A DNA stretch of 64,000 bases from Archegozetes longisetosus (lineage: Eukaryota > Arthropoda > Arachnida > Sarcoptiformes > Trhypochthoniidae). The translations under genes and the position numbers were made by a program. Location: assembly GCA_018873245.2 (NCBI GenBank), contig JAEMBT020000006.1:10853855-10917854 (forward strand), read 5' to 3'. Shown here piece by piece: positions 1 to 11,276 of the stretch. Below the pieces are notes generated by a model. It saw only the letters and a program-made list of their open reading frames with translations. It made no database searches and was not told the DNA's origin. The first letter of the stretch is position 1. Each line of letters begins with the position of its first letter.

Positions 1-205
1 ATTTTTGCACCTTTTTCAATAATTTTTTGAATTACTCTATTCTGTAATAATTTTAATTGATTTAATTTTTTGGTAAATCATTAGTAGAAAACCACTCAAA
101 ACTTTCCATAATTAAATCATGTGTTATAACATATGAAATGATTTTTAAGTTTTTCATGTCTCTAGTTTTAATTTTGTATTAGCAATAATACAGATCTATT
201 ATCTT

Positions 206-420
206 TCACTTCAAATGAAAAGAGCTTCGATTTCAAACTTAAAACAGCGTTTACGCCACTGGTCACAGTGAATGTTGAAAGATCTTTCGCGAAATTCAAA
301 AGAATACAAGAAATTCGTCCAAACATTACCGTTAGTAACATGGAAATGTTAAATATTATTGGATATAATTTAATAATGAACATTTTGACTAGTTTTGTAT
401 TATTTTTATACTTCATTTTC
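206..420 (+). pseudogene. hAT transposase C-terminal dimerisation relic
   Basis: The plus strand encodes about 70 residues ending at a stop near 430. They carry the hallmark of the hAT C-terminal dimerisation region: a TPLVTVNVERSFAKFKRI segment followed by RPNITVSNMEMLNIIGYN (the ERSF-K-K...R..L...N.E.L..I..N pattern). No BED finger or catalytic core is visible upstream within the window. The same relic lies in the other duplication arm near 37380-37575, there with a one-base deletion, so the insertion predates the inverted duplication. Confidence 0.6.
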
Positions 421-1197
421 ATTGATTATCAATAAACTTCGGAGTTTTTGCGTCTTTTTTTGCACGGTTTTTTCAGTTTTCAAGGACCGATTCACCCCCC
501 GTTTCACCAAAATTTTTGCACCGAATTTCCGGTCCTTACTGGTGAATAATGTTGAATATTTGTTAACGTGTAATTTGTAGAGCTTTTCTCCTTGAAATAT
601 GGTTGAATTCGGAACTATGAGTCATACGTACAGATCAAAATTGAAGGGATATTTATATAACAAAGGTTTACTATTTTTGTTTATTGTTTAATAGTTTAAA
701 AACTTTTATCACGAACGCTTAACTCTCAACAAAATTTTTTATTCCTAATAGTCCTATCAAAGTTTATTTATTTTTAAATTTTCTTATAAATGGATTGTGG
801 GTGAAGTGGAGCATATTTTATCGTCTAATATTGTTTCTATCAATTTTATAACTTTTCTCTAAAAGACTACTCTTTACGCATCATTCCCGAACTTTGCCAA
901 ACATGTTTCAAGGAAATAAGCTGTAAGTTATCTCAATTTGATTTCTATGCATTTTGTTAAGGCTGTTCTTCCGAAATAAAAGCCATTTTGAAAAATAATA
1001 ACTATATCTTTTAGAGTTCTATTTTGTTAGTATCATAATAAGTCAATATTCAGTGATTAGATAAGAAGAGGACAAAATTTGTATTTTCGAACTGATGTTC
1101 ACTCACGACACTTGAATGATTCGATTGTCAGCTAAAGTGAGATTAGCAATTGTGCGTAACATTAGGTTGTTTATTCTTAATACATAACGAGTAAATA

Positions 1198-3392
1198 ATG
1201 AATAAAAATTTGGTGGTTCGGTCTTTTATGTTCATTGTATTGTGTATTGGACACATTAGTATTTCATTTTGTGCAGTGCTCGACAAAAGTTGTTTTCGAG
1301 CTGCAGTTTTCGAGCATGTACAACAATCGGAACACAACTCTGCAAACGCTTCACATGTGATTGATCTTAATTTGAAAGTCTACGAAAATGTGGCAAAACA
1401 AGCAGCTTCTTATGTAAGTATAAAACAAGGCTGATGGTTTAAAGTCAAAATCATGAAGGTGATAATATAAATGAGCGTTGAAGCTCAGAGTCGACGATAA
1501 AGTTTACTCTAGTATTTGACTAATCGTCTGATTATGACAGTTTTATCGAAGATTAAGGTAATCATTATTTAGTATTAAGTCATTTTTGAGGAAGCTAACT
1601 TCATATATAGAGCTTTCATAGCCACTTAAGCACTTCCTGATTATTCAGACTGATTAGAACAGATTGTGAGTGTCAAGAAATTACTTTGAACTCATAATTG
1701 CACAGCATATTAATAGTAAAAGTATTACTGAAACTGGTGAGAAGCAGCAAAATATAATGTTCAATAAGTAGAGTTAGTCGATGATTGTGTCGAAATTTTA
1801 TTGATAAACTCAAGAGATCAGTTTATACTTTACCAATAAATAATTTCTAGATATAGATTCAATAATTTTTCATATATTTAACTTAATTTGTCTTATGTTA
1901 AGGGTGCGAATATCATTGTATTCCCAGAGGATGGCATTTTCAATCCAGAGACAAGTATAGGTGTGAGACCTTACCTTGAAGAAATACCAAGTCCTTCCAA
2001 CTCGACTGTTTATAACCCATGTAAAGAACCTGATAAATACATGAAGAATCGTCCAATTCTGTACAGATTGAGTTGTTTGGCTAAAAATTATCATATGTAC
2101 GTAGTTGCAAATATGGGAGATATTCAGCCATGTAATAATAGAACTGACTGTCCTTCAAATGGTTTCTATCAATTCAATACTGCAGTTATATTTGATGATA
2201 GTGGCAATTTAGTTGTAAAATATCATAAAATGCATCTGGTTGGTGAAATTTACTACAATCTGCCTCCAAAGCCTGAATTTATGACGATTGATACATCATT
2301 TGGAAGACTTGGTGTCCAAATCTGTTTTGATATGTTTTATGGAACTCCTGGAGTTTTTGAAGCTGAACAATTAAATGTGGATACAATTGTTTTGCCGACC
2401 TGGTGGTTTGATGAAATGCCTTTTTTAACAGCATCTCAATATCAACAATCGTGGGCTATCACCAATAAAGTCAATTTGTTAGCATCAAATATACATTGGC
2501 CTGGGGTATGCCGAATCAAATATAGCATTATATCTCATTTATCAAAGTTTATTAAACTTCTACAAACTATTTTGAAAAATGTTCAGAGCCAGATTCCAAA
2601 TTTATTTGTGTTGTATTCTATATAAATATAACATATTGATCTAAAACTGTTCTAGTGTTGAAGAGATTTAATTGAAACTTTTACTTTTGGTAGGTCGGAT
2701 CACTTGGCAGTGGCATTTATTCAGGAGAAAGTGGAGCAGTCATCTATACCAATACACCTGATGGTTATCCTAAATTACTTATAGCAGATATTCCAGTCTC
2801 AACTAAATCAAAATTCAAATGCCCTTCAAATCCAAAGTTAATCAATATTACGTCAATGTCTGACATTTTTCTTCAGCCAGAATACATTTATTTTAATATG
2901 AGTTTGAATAATACTGAACAAATATTGTTGAAAAAATCAAGTGATTTAATGGTTGAATGTCATAATGGGCTCTGTTGTCAACTTAATTATACTTTGGGTG
3001 ACTCAAGTTTTCAAGATAAAGAAAGCTATTATCTAATTGTATCTAATCGTACACGCGATGGTCCCTATCCCTGGTCTGAAGAGTTTTGCGCATTAGTGAG
3101 ATGTGAACCAGATCTAAACCACAAGTGCTCAACATTTCCAAGATCGATCTCCAAAACTAAATTCAATCAAATTGAATTAGAAGCTAATTTCAGTACTTAT
3201 CACGTATATCCAAGTGTTATGACTAACAACAACAAACTTATAGATCGTAAAGATTGGAGTTTCTCAATCAAAAAACCACAAACAGAGTTAACTTTGGATG
3301 ATTTCAATAAACCATTACATACATATGGGTTGTACGGTAGAAGTTATGAAAGAGATCCACCATTTGTTCAGGTTGATGTCGGAATACTTTAA
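1198..3392 (+). CDS. Vanin/biotinidase-like amidohydrolase, copy 1
   Basis: Three exons: 1198-1413, 1903-2505 and 2694-3392, joined by GT-AG introns in phase 0, giving 505 residues. Residues 1-25 form a signal peptide. The carbon-nitrogen hydrolase domain fills exon 2 with the nitrilase-family triad: Glu81 (FPEDGIF), Lys181 (KYHKMHL) and Cys213 (QICFD), close to the positions in mammalian vanin-1. Exon 3 holds the vanin C-terminal domain, with paired cysteines (ECHNGLCCQLNY, CALVRC). By family knowledge, vanins and biotinidase cleave pantetheine or biocytin amides outside the cell; the substrate here cannot be told from sequence. AATAAA occurs at about 3453. The gene is 94-95% similar to copies 2 and 3 and has no disabling change. 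Confidence 0.9.
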
Positions 3393-4011
3393 TAAGTTTG
3401 ATACACTTCTTGTAATGGTCAATATAATATTCTAAAATGTATATTATATTGAATAAAAAATCTGAAAACTAAGATTGACATTTCAACTATTCATTTATTT
3501 ATTCATTCAACTCTTATTTATAATTTATCTCTAACTAGGGGACCTTTTATAGTGAGGAAATCGAATCAATATGATTTTAACGTTAATTTGAACCTTGTCT
3601 CTAGTATTTTGAAATTTTCGGGTCAATTTTTGCTTATGAAAGTTTTAACCCGACGAAAATTTGTTACAAAAATTGAGACATTACTATCAATACTAACCAT
3701 CTAAAGCTTCTTAAACTTTAAAAGCACTTCACTGTAAAGCTTGAACACTTAAAAGCATATCAATACAAAAAGTATCAGTTTTTTAATTACAATTTGCACT
3801 CCAACTTACATGATAGTTGATATAGAAATGATTTTAAAAAATTTTTCCTACAGTGTGAGCATTTTATAAAAAAAAGATTCAGTGCAAGACTGAATATCAC
3901 ACTCATTTGTTTCTGGTTCAAAATATTTCTTTCACGTTCTTGAATTTCCAATATTCATCTGAATATCCAGATGAATACCAAGAATACAGAATCATCTCTT
4001 TAAAGCAATCA

Positions 4012-4515
4012 CTACTTAATTGATCCCACAAAAGAGAATATTCTCATTAATGTAAACCTATTACCTATGTCTATATCCAACTCATCCAATCTTATACGGT
4101 TATCGAACGTTTTGATAAAATATTTCAAATCATGATTGAAATATGTGTCCAATGGTTGTGCTATACTTGTAGTTCCAGCCGGTATTAATTCACGTCTTAT
4201 GTTAATAACATTTTTGTCAAATGCTTCAACAAATTTTTGATGTTTGTGAGCATTAAAATTACCTAATAATAACAAAACTCCTGTTAGAGATTCTGGAATA
4301 ATTTCGCTAGAATATGAATCTTCGATACAATATTTCATCCAATATCTTATAGTATTAGTCATTTTCCCTGACTTTATGCAAATTACACGAATATTTTTGA
4401 ACTCCTCCAATGAATTCAGGATCTGCTGTTTTATCAGCGGACCGAATTTTCCATTTTTTTCCTGTAGACAAATCAGCAATTTTCCTATAAGTGATCCATT
4501 TAAAGAAATAGTCAA
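4012..4515 (-). pseudogene. DDE endonuclease remnant of pogo-like transposase
   Basis: This open stretch of 167 residues contains the DDE_1 (pogo/Tigger/jerky) pattern: LLLLGNFNAHKH, then about 30 residues later IPAGTTSIAQPLDTYFNHDLK. In active relatives the first block carries an Asp where an Asn/Gly is seen here, so a catalytic acidic residue appears lost. The frame is also separate from the N-terminal part upstream at 4827-5444. A second overlapping frame at 4355-4540 continues similar material after a shift. It is a decayed gene. Confidence 0.7.
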
Positions 4516-4826
4516 CTGTACTGTTACAAAATGTGTACAAGTATTCAGCGACTGAACAGCAACTATTGTTTGTTTTTCATTCGTATAACTTAATGTTCTA
4601 GTTGGAGGGATTCTTGAAAACCAATCTGATCAGAATTCAATATAGTTTCATTAGAATAATTTGCCATTAAATTTTTAATCTTTTGTCTAAATTCTTGAGC
4701 ATTTTTTTCCAAAGTTTCTCTGTTTTAATTGCTTTCATATGAATTATTTTTTCGCTTTTTCTACTAGAAATTCTCAATTTTTCTTTAGTTTAAATATAAA
4801 TGATGAACTTGCTTTAAAATTAAACT

Positions 4827-5444
4827 TCACTTATTGGGCTTCAGTCCGACACCATCGCTGGAGATCACGATCATGAACAGCAAGAAATTGATTTCTTGCT
4901 TCTCGAAACTTTTATCAATAAAATTTTTAATTTCAGTAATTTTATCCTTATTATTCCCATTATTTTGTACACATGCAATAATTCTATCAATATTCTTGTA
5001 CTGAGACTTCGTCATATAGAATATTCTGTTATAGGTTTTGAATTTATGATTCGGATATTTCATTTTATGCTCATATATCTTTTTCTTTCTCTCTAAAGGG
5101 ATCTTTTTTATTATTTCATCTTTTTCTTCATCGACTACGAAATCACTATCAGAGTCATAGTTATAATTCACATTAGAATTTTCTTCTTCGTGTTCCATGT
5201 CATAATCGAGAGTTTGGTCGCAATATTGATAATTTTCAGTTAGTTCCCGCGCGTAATAATATAAACACTCTCCTAATTTCATCTCAATATTAGTCAATTC
5301 GTTTGTTTGAATCTCGTCAGGAAATGTACTTTTTAGAAGTTCTAAACTAAAATTTATCACACTAAATTTATCAATCATGTTTTGCGACATTTTTACTTGT
5401 TTATTTTTACATGAAAACACAGGTTTTAACGTTATTAATAGCAT
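4827..5444 (-). pseudogene. N-terminal part of the pogo-like element's protein
   Basis: An open frame of 205 residues lies between the right terminal repeat and the DDE fragment and is read in the same direction. It is acidic in the middle (repeated Asp/Glu around residues 75-110) and then very basic (KKIPLERKKKIYEHKMKYPNH), ending in a stop before the endonuclease part. The position suggests the DNA-binding half of the transposase, but I do not recognise a clear helix-turn-helix. The stop and missing join make a working protein unlikely. Confidence 0.5.
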
Positions 5445-5715
5445 AACCGAATTTACTTCTATAATTGGAGACGTTATAAATATTAGTGTTAATAAAAAGT
5501 TTTGGCTTTACAGTGAAGTGATTTTAGAGTTTAAGAAGCTTTAAATGCTTAGTATTGATAGTAATGTCTCAATTTTTGTAATAAATTTTCGTCGGGTTAA
5601 AACTTTCATAAGCAAAAATTGACTCGAAAATTTCAAAATACTAGAGACAAGGTTCAAATTAACGTTAAAATCATATTGATTCGATTTCCTCACTATAAAA
5701 GGTCCCCTAGTTAGA

Positions 5716-6600
5716 TCCGGTCCGAGTCAGGTTTGATCTGATCCGATCGAGGTCTCTAGTGTTAAGCATAAACTAATTTTATGCTGCGCTGAGCCTCATT
5801 CTTGATTTTGATCAGTCTATAAGCTCAAAACTAAATCAGACATTGAGCTCAAAATCAATTTTCAGTCCAGAAATATCTTTGATAAGAAATCGTTTTAAAA
5901 ACTTAATATTAATATAAATCTTGATGAAGCATAAATATTTTTCGAAGCACTATAAAAGTTGAGCAATCATTTAATGTGTATTTAGAACCAGGCTGGTAGT
6001 AAAAATAATTATAATTTCGAATCTCATTAATTTCGAGAATGTTTGTCTGTCTATTAATTTTCCTCAGTAAATGCTTTCGAACAGAAAAAAGTAAAAATAT
6101 TAAAAATAGACAGAAGAATCTAATTATTATCAGTTTTTATAACGGATCTATTAGTTAACTTCAAGGGTGTATTATAGCATTTTATTCAAAGAAAAGGTAG
6201 ATATCATGTTGAAATCTCTTGAATATAATTGATTTCATTGAGCAATATGTTATGTAATAAATGAGCCAGTTGCAATAGGTTATCACCATGAAGCATGTTC
6301 TGCATAGAATGCGTATTTGAGAGACTTCATTTGAGAATGCTCAAAAGCTTTTCATATAGACTAGTTTGAATAAAACATAACTTTTAAAACTGAATCAAAT
6401 AACCTTTAGAGAAGAGCCAATAACTTGGCGGGTGTTCGGGCGGGAGAATCTTATGGCAGCGATATATCTAACCTAACCTATCTTCATTCGAAGGTCCCGC
6501 AATGTGATTAAATATAGATTCTTAATAACTTATTGTTTCGACAGATGATCAATTTAATACGAATTTTTTTATGATGGAGTATATAAAGGAGTTCAAATTT
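5716..6600. other. Intergenic, no gene seen
   Basis: AT-rich sequence without a convincing reading frame on either strand. It begins with a short purine/pyrimidine patch (GATCCGGTCCGAGTC...) that is more GC-rich than its surroundings. Confidence 0.5.
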
Positions 6601-6609
6601 TCATAAAAT

Positions 6610-6790
6610 CATTAGGCCCCTGTGGCTATTGCTATCACGATGAGACTTCCAACATATATGGGGAATGGTTTGAAGTTAATTTTTGGAAAGAATCATAGTG
6701 GTAATCGATCATTAGCATATCGAACTGATACTGAAAACAGTCCTGGGATTTTAATAAATTCAAAGTGCGATCATGTTTTTAAAATATTAT
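6610..6790 (+). pseudogene. Possible papain-family (C1A) relic
   Basis: A short open stretch begins GPVAIAITMRLPTYMGNG, which resembles the GPVAVAI block that follows the Cys loop in C1A cysteine proteases, and ends near a CDH. Nothing recognisable follows or precedes it, so this is a weak call based on one short motif. A better preserved cathepsin C relic lies at 13349-13674. Confidence 0.25.
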
Positions 6791-7431
6791 TATGAGATAT
6801 CCCGTAGTAAATTTCAAAAACCATTTAACTACGTATCAAAATTTAATTAAAATACAACTGTAACAAATAATTTCGTATTATGCATAAAAACTTATTCTTA
6901 ATTTTACTTTGTTAATAGAATAATTTCAAAGTTAAAAAATGGAAAATCAATCTAAATGTCAAATAGTAGACTTCTGTCAAATATCACAAACGGACACTTC
7001 TATCTATTCCAGACGACTAATATAATATCTAGAAACGAAACTGAATGTGCTAGTTGCAGTTCTCAACTCTGGAATAAGAAAAACAGAAGAAATAGGAAGC
7101 TTGAGCGCTTAAAAAAGCTCAGGGAATATTTCTGTATATTCTGTAGTCGAATTCCTGAAATATTTCTTATAATGCATCTCATATTTTTAATAATAAAATC
7201 TTTTTAAAATATCTTTCAAAAATAGAAATTCTCAATCAAACATTGTTTTAAATAAAGACTTATTAGGTTTGCTAACTATCAAGATTTTAGAGATCTTATT
7301 ATATGAATGTATAACATCTGTTTAATATGGTTAATGTATTTTGAACTGCAACCTTAAGTACATTTTGCTCGATTCAATGCATTGACTAATGTTGGAAAAG
7401 TAATTTCTATAAAGACCCAGAACTATTTCTA

Positions 7432-7857
7432 TTAGGTTGGTGGGAAATAAATGGCCGATTTGGTATAGTTTTGCTGTCTTTCACTCAATTCATGAGGAAC
7501 CCACTTATCAAGTTTCTTTACTTTCGAAATTTTTCAAACCAACGGCGCGTTGTGCGTTCTGTAGCCGCATCCTGGCCCCAAGCTCTCTGGATGTTTCGCG
7601 TAGCTTCTGCAGCGTTACGTCCGAGCTTGAACTCATAAAGCATTAACACTCGAAAATCACGTTTATTCATATTTTGATAAAAACTCACAAAAAGATTTAC
7701 TTCGTTAATTAACAATAAACAAATGGTGAATTATATAGACTATATTATAAACTATAAACACGATATACCAACAACATAAATTAGCTAATGCGTTTAGTCA
7801 TAATCAATCTACAAGTATGAACATGTTCAAACGGCCATTTATTTCCCACCAACCTAA
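7432..7857 (-). mobile_element. Internally deleted mariner (mori/irritans type), 426 bp
   Basis: The ends TTAGGTTGGTGGGAAATAAA and the matching inverted copy finish at 7432 and 7857. They are flanked by TA on both sides (7430-7431, 7858-7859), the mariner target duplication. On the minus strand, 7715-7518 encodes the transposase N-terminus (RVLMLYEFKLGRNAAEATRN... ERTTRRWFEKF helix-turn-helix). After a frame change the sequence jumps to the KLDKWVPHELSERQ block, so most of the DD37D-type catalytic core has been deleted and the second half ends in the terminal repeat. Confidence 0.92.
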
Positions 7858-7974
7858 TATATACCTTCTCGTAATACCTTTAGGTAATATTCCCGGAAAC
7901 TTTAAAAATAATTTTTCAATGAAATAAAATTTCTAAAAAAATTTTCAACACCAGTGCAATGAAGTAATACAATA

Positions 7975-10327
7975 TAGTGTTTGACATGAATTCCTATTCC
8001 TGCAGGAACTCCTGTCCTTTCCTGTTCCTGGTCAGGAATTTACAGGACTGGGAAAGGCTATCATAACTACAGGACAGGACAGGAATTCCTGTTCAATTCT
8101 AAATTCCTGTAAAATTCCTGGGACTATAAAAGCATTAATTGGTTTATTTTTTCACTGTAATAAGTATTGACCTCTACTTAACATCATTAGAGGTCTCAAA
8201 ATCTAGTTGTTTTTCAACACGTTGTGTATAATAAAGTCTAATCACATTTATATTTGATGTCATTTTCTGTGGTTTATTATAAAAATGTTTTCAAAACGGA
8301 AACAATTTTCGATTAATGAGCGTTTTAATAGAAAAACTGCAAAAACAAATGAAATGCAATCAAACGAATGTGATTTCAAACATAAGTTAAAAACATTAAT
8401 TGCAACGAATGACTCGACCATTGAATACAAACCAATCGATTATAGCTTAAATATGAAATCATTTGACCGAATAGTCAAAGACAATACGGACACCAATTAT
8501 GTAAAGTGCAATAACTGTTCGGCTATTATTAAATACAGCAAAAGCTATGGCACATGTGGTCTGAAACGACATAACTGCTATCAATTACCTGAAGAATCAA
8601 TTGAACGCTATTTATATAAACCCTCTAATAATGAATCAAAACTTAAATCAGAATTAAGTGATGGATTGGTTATGTTTATTGCAAAAGACATGCGACCAAT
8701 GAATGTCATTAAAGGCGAAGGATTTAGGCTTTTGGCCAAAAATTCATAGAAATCGCTTCAAAATGTCCAAACATTCCTTTAGATAGTGTTCTGCCATCAG
8801 ATCGGACTGTTTCACGACATATACAACCAATGTATGAATCGCTTAAACAAAAACTCATTGAAAAGTTGTTAAATATCGACACAATCGGTATTACATGTGA
8901 CCACTGGACACATGACGTGATGAAAACTAATTACATTACAATTACTATTCAATACATAACTGAATGCAACATTCATTCAAGAGTTTTGACCACAATTGAG
9001 ACCAAAGACAAGACGTCTGTGACGACAAAAGTGATATGAATTGTGTGTTAAATAACTTTATGTTAAGTGAAAAACAAAACATTTCACTACAGATAATGCG
9101 TCGGCTATGGTATTGGCATTCAGTGGCGAGGATTGGATCAGTTGTTCCGCACACAATATGAATCTTTTGCACAAAAATTCTTTCAAAGAATTTAAAACAA
9201 AATACGAATCAAATGATTTCAATAATTCTATAGAAGTTTGCAAACAATTGGTTCGACTCTTCAAACAATCTAATATTCAAAATGAATTGCAAACAAAACT
9301 TAAGCAATCAATAGGTATTCGGTGGGATTCTAAATATTTAATGTTAGAATCAATTCATAAAAACTTAAGTCATATCAAAGAGATTGCAATAAATAACCGA
9401 AAAATATTTGAATTACTCATAAAATTAGACGAAAATGTTTTGTTAGAATTGATTGCGTTTTTAAAACCATTTTATGATTTGAGACAAACGTTATGTAAAG
9501 AAAACTCTCCGACTTTGCATTTGGTTTTACCGACAAAACAAAAAATGATTTCCTTATGTATTGCAAACCAATTAGACTCTCAATATATGAAATCATTGAA
9601 ACTTATTTACACTAATAATATTGAAAAATATTTTAAAATCAATGATTTACACAAAATCTCAACCATATTATATCTACCGCTAAGAGAACTCAATTGTTTA
9701 TTATCTATTGAAGAGAAACATCGATTGATATCCAAGTTATCGGACCTGATGAATGAAATAAAAATCAATACAACTATAGTTTCGCAATCATTAGAAGACT
9801 ATTCAATGAAAGTCGATCTCTGTTTACAAGATTTCATTGATTTGAGTCAAACACAAGTAAACACATTTGGTTCTCAAGAGTTAGACGACTATATGAAAAC
9901 TGGACGTAAGTTTGACATAAATTCTTCATTACTCGGATATTGGGAACAAAATAAAAGTTCTTATCCCCGACTCTATCGGTTGGCTATTCGTTTGCTGTCT
10001 ATCCCTGCGACCAACCTTTCAAGCGAAAGAAATTTCAGTGCCGCTGGTCTAACACTCACTGACCGTCGTTCAAGACTTAGTCCACAGAACGTAAATGAAT
10101 TGCTTTTTATTAGATCTAACTTTGATTTGTATTGAATATGCATTCATTGATTGTATTTTCATTTGATTTTTTGAATAAATAATTTTTAAAGCACATATTG
10201 AATGTCAGAAAAACCGGAAAACCGGACAGGAATGAAAATTTAGGGCTCAGGACAGGACAGGACAGGAATCGATTTTGAGAATGCAGGACAGGACAGGAAT
10301 TCCCTTTTAGTAATTTGTCGATCACTA
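7975..10327 (+). mobile_element. hAT transposon, 2353 bp, with exact 8-bp target duplication
   Basis: The ends are TAGTGTTTGACA (7975) and the inverted match TGTCGATCACTA ending at 10327 (12 bp, two mismatches). The octamer ATACAATA stands at 7967-7974 and again at 10328-10335, so the borders are certain. Both subterminal regions (about 7985-8115 and 10200-10310) are packed with copies of CAGGACAGGAATTCCTGT in both orientations, probably transposase-binding repeats. The internal transposase gene is broken. Confidence 0.95.
8285..10135 (+). pseudogene. hAT transposase, frameshifted
   Basis: Three consecutive segments encode one protein. 8285-8749 has a BED-type finger (KCNNCSAIIKYSKSYGTCGLKRHNC). 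8757-9039 continues it in another frame after a one-base change in the run near 8737. 9107-10135 holds the DDE/RNase-H core (TDNASAMVLAF, WISCSAHNMNL) and the C-terminal dimerisation block (LSIPATNLSSERNFSAAGLTL...NVNELLFIRSNFDL). At least two frameshifts separate them, so the element is not autonomous now. The length and order fit a normal hAT transposase of about 600 residues. Confidence 0.9.
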
Positions 10328-10960
10328 ATACAATAAAGCAAAAAAAACTAAATTAATTATAACTCAATATATTATCAATACAAAAAGAAAGTGCACAAAC
10401 ACATTTAGAGCTAGAAGTCTTAATAAATGTAGACTTTAACGTTAAAGACCAATAAAGGTTCTTCATTTTATTAAGTAGTAAATTTACAAAAATACAACTA
10501 AACGTATTTACATATTACGAAAAAATATTTTTAAATTTAATAATAATAATAATAATAATAAATTTGTGCAATAATTATGCTCATTTAATATATCATTATA
10601 AACAATTTTATACTTCGATACCATTTTATAGTCCGATTCAATCAACTTTTCTTCTTTAGAAAAACTTGATAAACTTTTCGCATAAAAAGTCTTGAAGTAG
10701 ATCCGACTATGGCCTAAGCTGATATAATGACCTCATTATGTCACTTCTTGAACTAAGAAAATTGCATAAAAATTGATGATGATATAAACAATGAATTTTG
10801 GAGTGACAAAGGAAGATAATGACAATTAAATTATAAAAAGAGTTTTATTTATTCAAACTGGATTATGTTGAATGACTCTAAAAGATGCGATCAATAAAAT
10901 AGATGATGAGCTCAGAGTACTGGTGAACATATGACAGTCATCTGATCATCTATTGCAACA
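10328..10960. other. Intergenic with (AAT)n microsatellite
   Basis: A run of AAT/TAA units occupies about 10538-10562. No gene is seen in the rest of this stretch, which is AT-rich. Confidence 0.6.
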
Positions 10961-11276
10961 CAACTATATCGTGAAATCGTTTCTTGAATTAATTATTTGA
11001 ATAATCTAGGAATCATTCGCCGCAACCTCAAACCTTAGAATGTATTCATAACTGAAGGCAAAGATGATAATTTCATAAAAATGATTTCGGTTTAGCAGTT
11101 CTTCACAAAATGACGATAATAGGCTGGAAGTCGATTTAAATATAAAGAGTCATATTGAACTTAGCCGAGAAGTATGGTCTAACCGATATATCGCACCAGA
11201 AGTCAAAGAGTCGACAAAATATTATGAGGGATGTGATATCTATAGCTTAGGATGCAATGGATTTATTATGTGTTGA
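10961..11276 (+). pseudogene. Protein kinase pseudogene fragment (subdomains VIa-IX)
   Basis: Ordered kinase landmarks are seen across three frames: QLYREIVS*INYLNNLGIIRRNLKP*N (HRDLKPEN loop with His and Asp replaced and a stop), DNFIK, then DFGLAVLH after a one-base shift, and SNRYIAPEVKES...YYEGCDIYSLGC (APE motif and subdomain IX Asp) after another shift. The Asp of the HRD catalytic loop is Asn. No N-lobe is found upstream and no C-lobe downstream. It is a dead fragment of a serine/threonine kinase; no intron is apparent inside. Confidence 0.75.

Larger units (their letters stand above)
1..3535. repeat. Arm 1 of inverted duplication (contains vanin copy 1)
   Basis: The whole stretch reappears in reverse complement at about 34190-37795. 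It includes the vanin-like gene, its 1.2 kb upstream region and a hAT transposase relic. The 65 bases just before the gene start are identical in both arms. Similarity is still present at base 1, so the arm continues beyond the window. On the right it stops at about 3534, immediately at the inverted terminal repeat of the pogo-like element. Intron 1 and intron 2 are the most diverged parts of the arm. Confidence 0.93.
3538..5707 (-). mobile_element. Decayed pogo/Tigger-like Tc1-mariner transposon with ~200 bp terminal inverted repeats
   Basis: The ends GGGGACCTTTTATAGTGAGG (3538 on) and its inverted match ending at 5707 begin inverted repeats of about 200 bases. TA lies on both sides (3536-3537, 5708-5709), the target duplication expected of this superfamily; the inverted match extends up to 8 further bases into the flanks (CTAACTA/TAGTTAG). 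Inside, on the minus strand, are the two remains of a transposase listed separately. Homology between the inverted duplication arms stops exactly at this element. Confidence 0.8.

Noticed and set aside
395-580. 61-codon plus-strand frame
   Set aside because: Chance frame next to the hAT relic; rich in Phe and Ser, not conserved in frame in the other arm.
1870-2094. Minus-strand frame over vanin exon 2 (also at 35605 and 43697)
   Set aside because: Antisense shadow of a conserved exon; recurs only because the exon is duplicated.
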